From UMGS1370 sp046957575 (lineage in GTDB: Bacteria > Bacillota > Clostridia > Lachnospirales > Lachnospiraceae): a stretch of 64,000 nucleotides of DNA. The DNA lies in NCBI GenBank assembly GCA_046957575.1, contig JBKUOG010000005.1, positions 62,001 through 126,000 of the forward strand, read 5' to 3'. Below are positions 1-8,798 of this stretch, piece by piece. Position 1 is the first letter of the stretch, and every line of letters begins with the position of its first letter. Position numbers and translations under genes: made by a program. Under the pieces are notes generated by a model. It was not told the DNA's origin, searched no databases, and was given only the letters and a program-made list of their open reading frames with translations.

Positions 1-519
1 TGTGCCGTCATACTTTGCAGCCTCCAGCATACCATTTCCAAAGTCTGCTACATCATATCCGCTTGCCTCAATGTAAGGATCCAGATTCTCGGTCAGTCCG
101 CTTGCACCATACTCTGCTACATAAGGAGTATTGGCTACCGTAATTGCTGGAAGTCCTGTACCTGCTGCATGGGCAGCAACCAAAGCTTCATTCAGTTCAG
201 AATAGCTGCCGATATATTCTGCTTCTACTGTAATCAGGTCCTGAGAACTGTTAAAATCATTTACAACCTGTTCTACAATGCCGGAATACTGATCTTCCAG
301 AGCATGCCACCACTTAATGGTAATCGGCTCTGTCACTTCGTAGTTTGCAGGATCTGCAGGCGCTGCTTCTGACTGTGCGCTTCCCTCTGCTGCTTCAGAA
401 GATGCCCCCCCTTCTGCAGCTGCTGTAGTTGGTTTTCCGGTAGAGCCTCCACCACTGCATCCGGTAACTGCACCAACTGTCATTGCTGCTGCCAAAACTA
501 ATGCCATTCTTCTTCTCAT
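1..519 (-). CDS. Sugar ABC transporter substrate-binding lipoprotein, 5' part (partial)
   Basis: The gene runs off the left edge; 173 codons from the start are present. The N-terminus is a lipoprotein signal peptide: three arginines, a short hydrophobic stretch and a lipobox ending VTGC, with the lipidated cysteine at residue 21. A low-complexity Ser/Ala/Glu linker follows, then the mature domain with an IKWWH opening typical of UgpB/MalE-like family 1 binding proteins. GGGAG lies 10 nt before the ATG. Family knowledge says it captures a sugar or glycerol phosphodiester outside the membrane. The nearby glycerol operon makes a UgpB-like role possible, but the ligand is inferred only. Confidence 0.88.
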   Translation of the reverse strand, partial: MRRRMALVLAAAMTVGAVTGCSGGGSTGKPTTAAAEGGASSEAAEGSAQSEAAPADPANYEVTEPITIKWWHALEDQYSGIVEQVVNDFNSSQDLITVEAEYIGSYSELNEALVAAHAAGTGLPAITVANTPYVAEYGASGLTENLDPYIEASGYDVADFGNGMLEAAKYDGT

Positions 520-829
520 AATTGATGTCTCCCTTCTTGGTTTTATACAGACGTTTTCTGCCTTTTTTGACAAAATCGGCATCAAAAAAGAGAGCGTGCA
601 TATAACAAAAAACATACCTTGGTATGCATCCACTATTTGCTTTACTCTCATTCTCTCTCAAAGCACTCTGTATTTTCTTGATGTATTAATGGTATCACAA
701 ATCCGTCATCCTTGCAAGTGATTTTTGTGTATTTTTACTTATTTTTTACCTGAATTATTCCTCCTTTTTGCATATTTTGATTCTTTTCCAGAAAATATTG
801 ATTATTTTTTCACAATTATTTCTGCATTT
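520..829. other. Intergenic region with probable leader/promoter of the binding-protein gene
   Basis: No gene is supported here. On the minus strand, TTGCAA near 713-718 followed about 16-17 nt later by a TACCAT-like box is a plausible promoter for the binding-protein gene. The perfect 14-bp palindrome CATACCTTGGTATG (613-626) is followed on the minus strand by six T residues and could act as a weak attenuator. Its possible loop is only 2-4 nt, so this is tentative. Confidence 0.3.
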
Positions 830-1471
830 TTACTGTTCATCACTGGCAATTTCCACATCACTCTCCATATATTTTTCAAATACTCTCCTAAGAAAATGGG
901 ATGCCAGGTAACTTCCAAACGCAAACCAAATCATAAACAGCTCTGTAAAATACCAGGTAAGCGCTGCGCAAATCCCATAAATAACCAGTATTGTCACCGA
1001 CACATACAGATTTCCCATCGCCATCACAAAGGCATCTTTTACTGTTTTCCTGAACGGAATTTTAAAAAAAGCAATCAGAGGAAACACGTAAATCATTGTT
1101 AATAAATAGACGAAAATAATGCTTGCAAGCAGTACCCGAACCGCCCATTTTATTGTCCCTGAAAAGGGAAGAAACTGGCAGCCGTACAAATCCACTACTA
1201 AAAACAGCCCTGCCAAGACAGCAGCAATCCATAAAACAGTAGCGGAAACAAAGTTCTTTTTAAAGGCTTTCCAAAAAGTTTTCCAGACATACCCTTCCTC
1301 GTCTCTGGTAAGCCTTAATGTATATTGAAACAACGCTGCTGTAGACGCTCCAGCAGTAATAACCGGAAGGGAAAACAGCGCCCATAAAATCCCCAGCAGG
1401 CACAGATTCATCACCTTTTCCATAAACATAAAAAACTTATTCTCCGGATTAAAAATCCCGTTGATATCCAT
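830..1471 (-). CDS. YesL-like DUF624 membrane protein
   Basis: A 213-residue protein with about five hydrophobic segments. The N-terminal NPENKFF..ME motif and the following LWALFSLPVITAGAS segment are characteristic of the DUF624 (YesL) family, usually found beside sugar ABC transporters and AraC regulators in Firmicutes. The biochemical role is unknown. I chose the ATG at 1471 because AAAGG lies 9 nt upstream; an in-frame ATG at 1480 lies almost on that site. It is likely linked to the binding-protein gene to its left, which is on the same strand. Confidence 0.8.
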   Translation of the reverse strand: MDINGIFNPENKFFMFMEKVMNLCLLGILWALFSLPVITAGASTAALFQYTLRLTRDEEGYVWKTFWKAFKKNFVSATVLWIAAVLAGLFLVVDLYGCQFLPFSGTIKWAVRVLLASIIFVYLLTMIYVFPLIAFFKIPFRKTVKDAFVMAMGNLYVSVTILVIYGICAALTWYFTELFMIWFAFGSYLASHFLRRVFEKYMESDVEIASDEQ

Positions 1472-1647
1472 ATAACTCATCCTTTCCCAAATGTCTTTCT
1501 GTCCACAGTATATCATTTTTCGACTATTTATGCTAGAATATTGGGACAGATTGTGGAAGCGTGAAACGCGGAACAATCCATAGATGTCATAGTTGGGATC
1601 TTTTGCCCTCAACATCTATCAACACTACAACAAAGGAGCATCAATAT

Positions 1648-2325
1648 ATGACAGTAACGGACCGCCTGATTCGAGACATCAAAAAAGACAGAGAAACCCT
1701 CAAAACATTAACCTTCCGGCAGAAAATCCGCTTTATTCTTGACTATTACAAAGGCCAAATGTTTGCTCTGTTTGTCTGCTTATTATTCCTTTTTTATATC
1801 GGGGATTTGCTCTACCAGAGCAGTCAGATCATTGATTTGCAGGGATTCTTTATTAACGATCGTCAAAATCTCTTTCCGGCAGAAGAATTAATCGAAGATT
1901 TTTCCGCTTATCAGGAAACGCCTTCCGGCCATCGGATTTGTTTTGAGGATTCTTTATATGTAACATTAGGTTCCAGCAATGAGTACAATGCTGCCAGCCA
2001 GGAAAAAATTGTGGCCTATGTTGCTGCAAAACAGCTGGATTTTCTCATTGCCCCGGAAGAACTGGCCAAATATTATGCTGATTCCTTTCTGCTTTACGAT
2101 CTGGATCAGCTTTTGCCTGCTCCTTTAAAAGAACAGCTTCAGGAAGATTTTTATTATGCAAAAGACGGCACCGGACAGGAAAAAGCCTGCGGTTTGAACC
2201 TGCGCCGTTCCCGTTTTTTAGAAAATCCGGTATACGACGGCGCCGAAGATTATTATCTTCTGGTTCTCTCCTATACTCCCCGAACCAATGCCGTAGTTTC
2301 TTTTATTGAGTATGCTTATAAATAA
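1648..2325 (+). CDS. Hypothetical single-pass membrane protein
   Basis: A 225-residue protein I do not recognise. Residues 1-33 are charged and probably cytoplasmic. One membrane segment lies around residues 36-56, and the remainder is a soluble domain rich in Asp, Glu and Tyr. The ATG at 1648 has AAAGGAG 9 nt upstream, which argues against longer upstream starts. It is divergent from the DUF624 gene and overlaps the HAD gene tail to tail by 10 bp. Its function is unknown. A 20-nt leader segment (1600-1619) is nearly identical to one before glgC. Confidence 0.7.
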   Translation: MTVTDRLIRDIKKDRETLKTLTFRQKIRFILDYYKGQMFALFVCLLFLFYIGDLLYQSSQIIDLQGFFINDRQNLFPAEELIEDFSAYQETPSGHRICFEDSLYVTLGSSNEYNAASQEKIVAYVAAKQLDFLIAPEELAKYYADSFLLYDLDQLLPAPLKEQLQEDFYYAKDGTGQEKACGLNLRRSRFLENPVYDGAEDYYLLVLSYTPRTNAVVSFIEYAYK

Positions 2326-3107
2326 GTGCCGATCTCTCCCAGAGATTCAAAAACTCCGTCCGGCTTTGTTTCAGACGTTTCCAGATCAGAAAGTCCAGTC
2401 TCTCCGGTAAGGACCAAAAATCCTTTTCCTCCATGGTTTACGCCAGTTGCTACATCTGTATACAGACGGTCCCCGACAAAAGCGGTTCTCGCTGTGGGGA
2501 CGTTTGTTTTATCTGCAATCATGTCCGCTGTTTCTTTATAGGGTTTTCCCAGGTATCTGGGTTTCACTCCGGTAGAAAGCGTCATTGCCGCACAGATGGC
2601 TCCGCAGTCCGGGATAAAACCAGTATCTGTAGGGCAGTTAATATCGGGATGGGTGGCAAGAAACAGGGCTCCTTCCCGAATCATGGTGCATCCCTTTTCC
2701 AGCTTGTCATAGGTAAGGGTCTTGTCAAATGCCGCCATGACTATCTCTGCCTTTTCTTCTGTCAGAAGGATTCCTGCCTCCCTCATATTTTCCTCCAATG
2801 GAGGTGTCCCCATCAGAAAAACAGACTTTCCTGGATACTGATTATTCAAAAACCGAATCGCCACATCACCAGAAGTCATAATCTGGTCCCTGGTAATGCA
2901 GCACCCCATTTTCGCCAGTTTCTTTATATAGTTTTCCGGCGACTGGGAAGAATTATTGGTAAAAAACAAAAACTGTCTGCCCTTTTTTCTGCAAGTTTGG
3001 ATAAAATCCAGCGCGCCGTCAATGACAGAATCCCCCATATAAAAGGTTCCATCCATATCCAGCACAAACAGGTCTATTTCTTCCAGTAATCTTTTTTTCT
3101 CGTCCAC
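2316..3107 (-). CDS. HAD superfamily (IIA, NagD/AraL-like) phosphatase
   Basis: 263 residues. HAD motif I is DMDGTFYMG near residue 17, motif II is FFTNNSS near residue 50, and the C-terminal GDRLYTDVATG is motif IV. This layout is that of the class IIA p-nitrophenylphosphatase/phosphoglycolate-type phosphatases. The start is GTG with AGGAGG 6 nt upstream. As the last gene of the glycerol operon it could dephosphorylate glycerol 3-phosphate or a related triose phosphate, or remove damaged metabolites. That substrate is inferred from position only. Confidence 0.85.
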   Translation of the reverse strand: MDEKKRLLEEIDLFVLDMDGTFYMGDSVIDGALDFIQTCRKKGRQFLFFTNNSSQSPENYIKKLAKMGCCITRDQIMTSGDVAIRFLNNQYPGKSVFLMGTPPLEENMREAGILLTEEKAEIVMAAFDKTLTYDKLEKGCTMIREGALFLATHPDINCPTDTGFIPDCGAICAAMTLSTGVKPRYLGKPYKETADMIADKTNVPTARTAFVGDRLYTDVATGVNHGGKGFLVLTGETGLSDLETSETKPDGVFESLGEIGTYL

Positions 3108-3143
3108 TCTTATCCTCCTGCCAGTAAAAAAGTCTTCTAAATT

Positions 3144-3506
3144 CTATGCCCTTGGCACATCTTTGGTAGCGATTACAGGCACTCCTGTTCCTGCACAGTC
3201 CTCAATGATTACATCACCGATTGCCACCGGAGCCAAAACTGTCACTTTGCGGATCTCGTCCATGATTTCAAAAATCTTCCCCTTTGGAATATCTTCTTTG
3301 GTCTTTACAGATACCATCTCAATTGCGCCTCCAGTTACATGCACGCTGGAAGTCACAATTCTGGTAGGACTTAAAACTTCTTTTCTGGCATAATCATCGC
3401 CTCTTTTGCAGGTGTTGCCTGTTACTTCAATCTGGTCTCCATCCATTTTTACTGTCACAGGGCAGCCTAAAGGACAGCCAATGCAGATTAATTCTCTTAC
3501 CTCCAT
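3144..3506 (-). CDS. DUF1667 protein of glycerol catabolism
   Basis: 120 residues. The N-terminus has a cysteine cluster, CIGCPLGC, plus a further Cys in NTCKRGDDYA, consistent with a metal or Fe-S site. DUF1667 proteins commonly accompany anaerobic glycerol-3-phosphate dehydrogenase-type flavoproteins in Clostridia, and their exact role is not established. The gene starts one base after the stop codon of the flavoprotein before it (TAA then ATG separated by one G or C), so translation is probably coupled. It may be the electron-transfer partner of the two oxidoreductases. Confidence 0.88.
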   Translation of the reverse strand: MEVRELICIGCPLGCPVTVKMDGDQIEVTGNTCKRGDDYARKEVLSPTRIVTSSVHVTGGAIEMVSVKTKEDIPKGKIFEIMDEIRKVTVLAPVAIGDVIIEDCAGTGVPVIATKDVPRA

Positions 3507-3507
3507 G

Positions 3508-4773
3508 TTATTCCACCTCCGTACAAATCACAATATTCTTCAAATCCGGATAGTCTGCAAAACTTTCCTTCTTTAAGATCACCTGTTCCATCTCTCCTGG
3601 AGCCAGCACTTTTTTCTTTCTCTTAGAAACCTGAACTCCGTCATAGTAAACGGAAATATAGCGGTCTTTGTAAACATCAGCCACGCGGAAACGCACTGTA
3701 ACCTTATCCTGCATATTGTTTATATCAATCGACTGGGGAACAGTATAACGAATGCCGTTTTCTGCTTTTAATTCTGCTATATGTCCTGCTTCTCTCACTT
3801 TCCCTGACTGAACATAAGCAGCCGCATTGGTTCCTGCCAGACCTGCCTCTTCGGATACGTAGTCAACTAAATCGTGAACGTGAAGGACATTGCCGCAGGC
3901 AAATACGCCTTCTGCACTGGTCTCTAACTGATCGTTTACTTCTGGTCCGGAGGTAATTCGGCTCATGGAAACACCGATTCCCTTGCTCAGTTCATTTTCA
4001 GGCAGCAGACCTACGGAAAGCAGCAGGGTATCGCAGCTATAGTGTTCTTCTGTTCCGGGGATTGGTTTGCGATCCGGGCCAACCTCTGCCAGAGTAATGC
4101 CTGTCACTCTCTCTTTTCCTTCAATATCAACAACTGTATGGCTTAATTTTAATGGAATGTTGTAGTCGTCCAGACACTGTACAATGTTTCTCTTCAAGCC
4201 GCCAGAATAAGGCATTAACTCTGCAACCACCTTTACCTTTGCACCCTCTAAGGTCATTCTTCTGGCCATAATCAGTCCAATATCACCGGAACCTAAGATG
4301 ACAACTTCCTTTCCTACGCTGTAGCCTTCAATATTCATCAGACGCTGGGCAGTGCCTGCAGAATAGATGCCGGCCGGCCGGTAGCCTGGAATATTTAAAG
4401 CGCCTCTTGCCCGCTCTCTGCATCCCATGGCCAGAATAATTGCCTTGGCTTTTATGGTGGTCAGGCCGTCTTCCCGGTTGATCACCGTAACTTCTTTATC
4501 CTTGTTGATATCAATGACCATGGTGTTTAATTTATATGGAATCTTTTCCTCTTCCACCATTTTAATGTAACGGGATGCATACTCCGGACCTGTCAGTTCT
4601 TCCTTAAATGTATGCAGACCAAATCCATTGTGGATACACTGGTTTAAAATACCGCCCAGACAACTGTCGCGTTCCAGAATCAAAATGTCCTGAACTCCAG
4701 CTTTTCTCGCTGCCACTGCTGCTGCAAGGCCTGCTGGGCCTCCTCCAATAATTACAATATCATGTGCTGTCAT
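3508..4773 (-). CDS. NAD(P)/FAD-dependent oxidoreductase (glycerol operon, GlpB-like partner)
   Basis: 421 residues with an N-terminal FAD-binding GGGPAGLAAA motif, a second dinucleotide fold (VILGSGDIGLIMARR, around residue 160) and a later ACGNVLHVHD motif, as in pyridine-nucleotide disulfide oxidoreductase-like proteins. A Cys-containing loop (GGILNQC) follows the first fold. In clostridial glycerol operons this protein stands between a GlpA-like dehydrogenase and a DUF1667 protein and is thought to pass electrons from glycerol 3-phosphate oxidation. It lies 14 bp after the upstream gene. The acceptor is not determined from sequence. Confidence 0.88.
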   Translation of the reverse strand: MTAHDIVIIGGGPAGLAAAVAARKAGVQDILILERDSCLGGILNQCIHNGFGLHTFKEELTGPEYASRYIKMVEEEKIPYKLNTMVIDINKDKEVTVINREDGLTTIKAKAIILAMGCRERARGALNIPGYRPAGIYSAGTAQRLMNIEGYSVGKEVVILGSGDIGLIMARRMTLEGAKVKVVAELMPYSGGLKRNIVQCLDDYNIPLKLSHTVVDIEGKERVTGITLAEVGPDRKPIPGTEEHYSCDTLLLSVGLLPENELSKGIGVSMSRITSGPEVNDQLETSAEGVFACGNVLHVHDLVDYVSEEAGLAGTNAAAYVQSGKVREAGHIAELKAENGIRYTVPQSIDINNMQDKVTVRFRVADVYKDRYISVYYDGVQVSKRKKKVLAPGEMEQVILKKESFADYPDLKNIVICTEVE

Positions 4774-4787
4774 ATCGCTGCTCCCCC

Positions 4788-6230
4788 TTATTTATCTTTG
4801 CTGCCGGTCAACATATTGGATCCAGGTGCGTTCTTGCAGATGTCTTCCATCTTCATGCCCCGCTCTCTGGCCAGGATTTCCATGGTTCTGGGAGTGCAGA
4901 AACCAGCCTGGCAGCGGCCCATGCCCTGACGTACCCGGCGCTTGATTCCATCTAAAGATACTGCGCCTAATGTCCGGTTGATTGCATCCATAATCTCGCC
5001 CTCGCTGACACCCTCGCAGCGGCATACAATTGCACCGTACTCTGGACGTTTCTTAATCAGGGCAGCTCGTTCTTCCTTGCTCATGCTGCCTGGACGGACA
5101 AATCCTTTTCTCTTGCCATTCCAGTCCGCCTTCTTTGCAGCGCCTGCCTTCTCTGCAACCAGTTCCGCTACATATACGCCGATGGCTGGTGCGCTGGTAA
5201 GTCCTGGAGACTCAATGCCTGCTGCGTCAAAGAAATTCTCTGCATCTTCCGCTTCTCCGATTACGAAATCATCCCCATCTTCATGGGCGCGAAGGCCGGA
5301 AAAGGAGGTAATCACCTGACGGAACGGAACGTTCTTGACGCTGATATTGGCCTTTTCCATCACAAATGCCAATTCCTCTGCAGTGGTTTTTGTTGCCTCT
5401 TTGTCCTCAATGTCAGAAGCGGTCGGGCCGGTCAGGAGGTTTCCATGAATGGTAGGTGTAACCAAAACGCCTTTTCCCAATTTTCCGGGAAGCTGGAAGA
5501 TCGTTCTCTCCACATGTTTTCCCGCCTCTTTGTCTAATAAGCAGTAATCGCCTTTTCTTGGGGTAATGTGCATCTTCTTTTTGCTTACCATATTGTGAAT
5601 CTCGTCTGCATAAACGCCTGCTGCATTAATCACATAGGTCGTATGAATGCATCCATCTCCAGTGATCAGATCGTAGCCGTTTTCTGTTTTCTTTACATTT
5701 TCCACTTTTGTGTTAAAGATAAATTCCACGCCGTTGTCACAGGCATTTTCAGCCAGCGCAATCGTTAAACCAAAGGGGCATACAATGCCTCCAGTAGGAG
5801 CATACAGAGCGGCAACTACGGTATCCGTCAGGTTTGGCTCCATAGCTCTTGCCTCATCTTTGGTAATGATTTTCAAATCCGGAACTCCATTTTTAACGCC
5901 CTTATCATACAACGCCTGAAGAGACGGCATATCTTCCTCGGCAAAGCACAGAATCAGAGAACCATTTCTCTTAAACTCAAAATCCAGGTCTTTTGAAAGC
6001 TGTCCCATTAACCGGTTGCCTTCTACATTGAATTTTGCTTTTAAAGAACCTGGAGCAGCATCATGTCCAGCGTGAACAATCGCGCTGTTGGCTTTAGATG
6101 TGCCGGAACAAACATCCTCTTCCCTTTCCACTACACAAGTGTGCAGATTATAGCGGGAAAGTTCTCTGGCGATAGCGCAGCCAGTTACTCCGCCGCCGAT
6201 AATCACCGCATCGAAATTCATTTCCTTCAT
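4788..6230 (-). CDS. glpA: Anaerobic glycerol-3-phosphate dehydrogenase-like FAD protein (GlpA-like)
   Basis: 480 residues. The N-terminal FAD site is IIGGGVTGCAIARELS, followed by a DAO/GlpA-type domain. The C-terminal 90 residues form a BFD-like [2Fe-2S] domain with CRCEGVSEGEI and a later CQAGFC pair. It should oxidise glycerol 3-phosphate to dihydroxyacetone phosphate at the membrane face or in the cytosol. The start at 6230 is chosen because GGAGG lies 7 nt upstream, and an ATG seven codons earlier has no good site. It follows the mgtC-like gene by 37 bp in the glp operon. The symbol is used in the broad sense. Confidence 0.85.
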   Translation of the reverse strand: MKEMNFDAVIIGGGVTGCAIARELSRYNLHTCVVEREEDVCSGTSKANSAIVHAGHDAAPGSLKAKFNVEGNRLMGQLSKDLDFEFKRNGSLILCFAEEDMPSLQALYDKGVKNGVPDLKIITKDEARAMEPNLTDTVVAALYAPTGGIVCPFGLTIALAENACDNGVEFIFNTKVENVKKTENGYDLITGDGCIHTTYVINAAGVYADEIHNMVSKKKMHITPRKGDYCLLDKEAGKHVERTIFQLPGKLGKGVLVTPTIHGNLLTGPTASDIEDKEATKTTAEELAFVMEKANISVKNVPFRQVITSFSGLRAHEDGDDFVIGEAEDAENFFDAAGIESPGLTSAPAIGVYVAELVAEKAGAAKKADWNGKRKGFVRPGSMSKEERAALIKKRPEYGAIVCRCEGVSEGEIMDAINRTLGAVSLDGIKRRVRQGMGRCQAGFCTPRTMEILARERGMKMEDICKNAPGSNMLTGSKDK

Positions 6231-6267
6231 TTCTTCTCCTCCATTTACCATTTATTGTAATTTTTTG

Positions 6268-6969
6268 TTATTCATTAATTGTCATAACATTTTTTTCTTC
6301 CGCCAGGCTGGAAAACAGTGCAGACTTGTCAAATCCAGGCGGATAAATCACTTCAAACTCCAGTTTAATCTCATCTTTTTTGTTTTTATGGATCTTAGTG
6401 CAGGCAATTTCCACCTTTCGCTGTTCCAGGAAATCCTCCATCTTTTTGACCGCCCCCTCTTCCTGGGCTATGGTCATCCAGATAATTCCGCTGGAAGCCA
6501 CGTCTGCAAAGTGCGCAATTTTGTGTGTAATGCCCTGCATAATAATAATCATCAGTCCGGAGGCAATTCCAATAACGTAAAGCCCTGCCCCCATTGCCAG
6601 TCCCACGCCGGCAGTTGCCCAGATACCGGCCGAAGTAGTAAGGCCGCTGACCAGGTTGTTGCGGACAAAAATAATTCCTGCGCCTAAAAATCCCACACCG
6701 CTGACTACCTGAGCGGCAATGCGGGATCCGTCAAACTTTCCCACTTCCGCAATATCTGCAAATCCATATTTGGAAACCACCATCATCAGAGCCGATCCCA
6801 TGGCGACAATGGCATGGGTCCTGACTCCTGCTGACTTATTCCTATTTTTTCTCTCATTTCCAATCAAAATCCCCAAAATGCAGGCAATAGCAATTCGCAA
6901 AAGAAGTTCCGACTGGTTAAATACCTCCTGCGCTGTACTCAGTCCCAAAATATCAAATGATATTTCCAT
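6268..6969 (-). CDS. MgtC/SapB family membrane protein
   Basis: 233 residues. The N-terminal four to five membrane segments carry the family signature LLGILIGNERKNRNKSAGVRTH-like motif (residues about 33-52) and GVGFLGAGIIF. A soluble ACT-like C-terminal tail of about 90 residues follows. MgtC proteins are linked to magnesium and phosphate homeostasis and can modulate the F-type ATPase; a direct link to glycerol is not established. It lies inside the glycerol operon, 27 bp after glpK and 37 bp before the glpA-like gene. Confidence 0.9.
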   Translation of the reverse strand: MEISFDILGLSTAQEVFNQSELLLRIAIACILGILIGNERKNRNKSAGVRTHAIVAMGSALMMVVSKYGFADIAEVGKFDGSRIAAQVVSGVGFLGAGIIFVRNNLVSGLTTSAGIWATAGVGLAMGAGLYVIGIASGLMIIIMQGITHKIAHFADVASSGIIWMTIAQEEGAVKKMEDFLEQRKVEIACTKIHKNKKDEIKLEFEVIYPPGFDKSALFSSLAEEKNVMTINE

Positions 6970-6996
6970 CTGATACCCCCTGTCTTATTTTCTGTC

Positions 6997-8490
6997 TTAA
7001 TCCTCTGACCAGCAAAGGGCGCATTTGACTGCCTTTTTCCATCCTTTTACCAGTTTCTCTCTGTACTCCTCTTCCATTGTGCTGGAAAACGTGTTGGAAA
7101 TCTTCCAGTTTTTCCGAATATCCTCTTTGCTTTTCCAGTATCCGACTGCCAGACCTGCCAGGTATGCTGCTCCCAGTGCAGTGGTCTCAATGCATTCCGG
7201 ACGGACAATTTCTTTATTTAAAATATCCGCCTGAAACTGCATTAAAAAGTTGTTGGCACAGGCGCCGCCATCTACCCGAAGCTGTTTTAAGCTGATGCCG
7301 GAATCCTGGTGCATAGCCTCTATTAAGTCGTTGACCTGATAGGCCATGGATTCTACTGTTGCCCGGATAAACTGCTCTTTGTTGGTTCCTCTGGTCACTC
7401 CCACAATAGTTCCTCTTGCGTACTGATCCCAGTAAGGAGCGCCCAGTCCTGCAAATGCCGGAACCACATATACGCCTCCTGTATCCTCTACTGCCGTACA
7501 GTATTCTTCTGTCTGAGCTGCGGTCCGGACCATACGCATCTCGTCTCTTAGCCACTGCACTGCTGCGCCTGCCACAAACACGCTTCCCTCTAACGCATAC
7601 TGTGTTTCATTTTGTGTGCTCGCCGCAATGGTAGTCAGCAGGCCGTTATTGGAGCGGACGGCTTTTTCTCCTGTATTCATCAGTAAAAAGCAGCCGGTTC
7701 CGTATGTATTTTTCATTTCTCCTTCTTCAAAACAGCACTGGCCGAACAAGGCAGCCTGCTGATCGCCTGCGGCTCCTGCAATGGGGATTTTTCCCCCCAT
7801 TACATCAGAAGAAGTATAGCCGTAAATACAGCTTGACGGCTTTACATCCGGAAGCATGCTCTTTGGAATGCGAAAATACTCTAAAATCTCATCATCCCAG
7901 CATTTTTTGTGAATGTCAAACAGCATGGTACGGGCCGCATTGGTATAATCGGTTACGTGAATGCACCCCTTGGTCAAATTCCAAATCAGCCAGGTATCCA
8001 CAGTGCCGAACATTAAATCCCCCCGTTCTGCCCGTTCTCTGGCTCCAGGCACATTGTCCAGGATCCATTCGATCTTGCTGCCGGAAAAATAAGCATCCGG
8101 AATCAGCCCGGTCCGCTCAATAATCTTTTCCTCAAGTCCGTCCTCTTTTAGTTTTTCAATCCGATCCGCCGTCCTGCGGCACTGCCACACAATCGCATTG
8201 TACACCGGCTCGCCCGTATCTCTGTCCCATACAATGGTAGTTTCTCTCTGATTGGTAATGCCAATGGCTGCAATATCGCTGTAGTGCGCCCCGATTTTTC
8301 CCATGGCCTCCATGGTGACAGATAGCTGCGAGGACCAAATCTCCATAGGATTGTGCTCTACCCACCCTGGTTTGGGATAAATCTGGGTAAATTCCTTTTG
8401 GGCTACGCTGCAGATGGTTCCCTGTTCATCAAACAGGATACATCTGGAACTGGTGGTCCCCTGATCCAAAGCAATTACATATCTTCCCAT
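6997..8490 (-). CDS. glpK: Glycerol kinase
   Basis: 497 residues, the usual length. It begins with the FGGY-kinase motif YVIALDQGTTSSRCILFD and has the GDQQAALFGQ motif, GTGCFLLMNTG and the C-terminal DGGACANNFLMQ motif. It phosphorylates glycerol to glycerol 3-phosphate in the cytosol. The start at 8490 is the ATG with AAGGAG 7 nt upstream; in-frame extension to 8613 has no support. It is the first gene of the glycerol operon that continues with mgtC-like, glpA-like, FAD oxidoreductase, DUF1667 and HAD genes. No glycerol facilitator is in the window. Confidence 0.97.
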   Translation of the reverse strand: MGRYVIALDQGTTSSRCILFDEQGTICSVAQKEFTQIYPKPGWVEHNPMEIWSSQLSVTMEAMGKIGAHYSDIAAIGITNQRETTIVWDRDTGEPVYNAIVWQCRRTADRIEKLKEDGLEEKIIERTGLIPDAYFSGSKIEWILDNVPGARERAERGDLMFGTVDTWLIWNLTKGCIHVTDYTNAARTMLFDIHKKCWDDEILEYFRIPKSMLPDVKPSSCIYGYTSSDVMGGKIPIAGAAGDQQAALFGQCCFEEGEMKNTYGTGCFLLMNTGEKAVRSNNGLLTTIAASTQNETQYALEGSVFVAGAAVQWLRDEMRMVRTAAQTEEYCTAVEDTGGVYVVPAFAGLGAPYWDQYARGTIVGVTRGTNKEQFIRATVESMAYQVNDLIEAMHQDSGISLKQLRVDGGACANNFLMQFQADILNKEIVRPECIETTALGAAYLAGLAVGYWKSKEDIRKNWKISNTFSSTMEEEYREKLVKGWKKAVKCALCWSED

Positions 8491-8732
8491 ACTGTTCTCC
8501 TTTTGCCCTGCCTGACAGCATTTTTCTTTATGCTGCAGCGGAACTGCTGTGTTTGTTAATTTTTTGCCAAAGCATAAAGAAAAAGCAGGGGATGTGCAGA
8601 AATCTGCAGCCATCTACCCTGCTCTATCATCTCTAAGGCAATCATTATTTATCTGTTGTTAATTTTAACATGTATTTCCGAAAATTGCAAGCTTAGAATC
8701 GTTGTTTTGAATAAATTAATATAAATCTTCAT
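8491..8732 (-). promoter_or_regulatory. glpK leader with nested hairpins
   Basis: The 240-nt region before glpK contains a nested inverted repeat, GCAGGG (8585-8590) with CCCTGC (8617-8622), around the near-perfect palindrome TGCAGA-AA-TCTGCA (8595-8608). A second hairpin, CAGCAT/ATGCTG (8516-8535), lies close to the ribosome site. Glycerol operons in Firmicutes are often controlled by leader antitermination (GlpP) or by catabolite repression; the structures fit a regulatory leader, but no specific mechanism is proven. Confidence 0.4.
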
Positions 8733-8733
8733 A

Positions 8734-8797
8734 TGGCGGATGCCCGACACTTCTTATCCGCTGCAAGCGGGCAAGAAGATGCATGGCTGAATGTTAC
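8734..8797 (-). repeat. Partial copy of intergenic palindromic repeat (copy C)
   Basis: Read on the minus strand it matches the first half of the full repeats at 53765-53919 and 62056-62210: TTCAGCCATGCATCTTCTTG, then a hairpin made of CTTCTTGCCCGC and GCGGATAAGAAG, then GCATCCGCC. The second half, with the long stem, is missing. It sits immediately after the yitT stop codon, so it may serve as a terminator for that gene. Confidence 0.7.
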
Positions 8798-8798
8798 T

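Noticed and set aside
395..661. 88-codon minus-strand frame over the first binding-protein gene
   Set aside because: It lies in another frame of the lipoprotein gene, whose signal peptide and ribosome site are clear.
725..1102. 125-codon plus-strand frame over the DUF624 gene
   Set aside because: Antisense to a recognised membrane protein family; no start signal.
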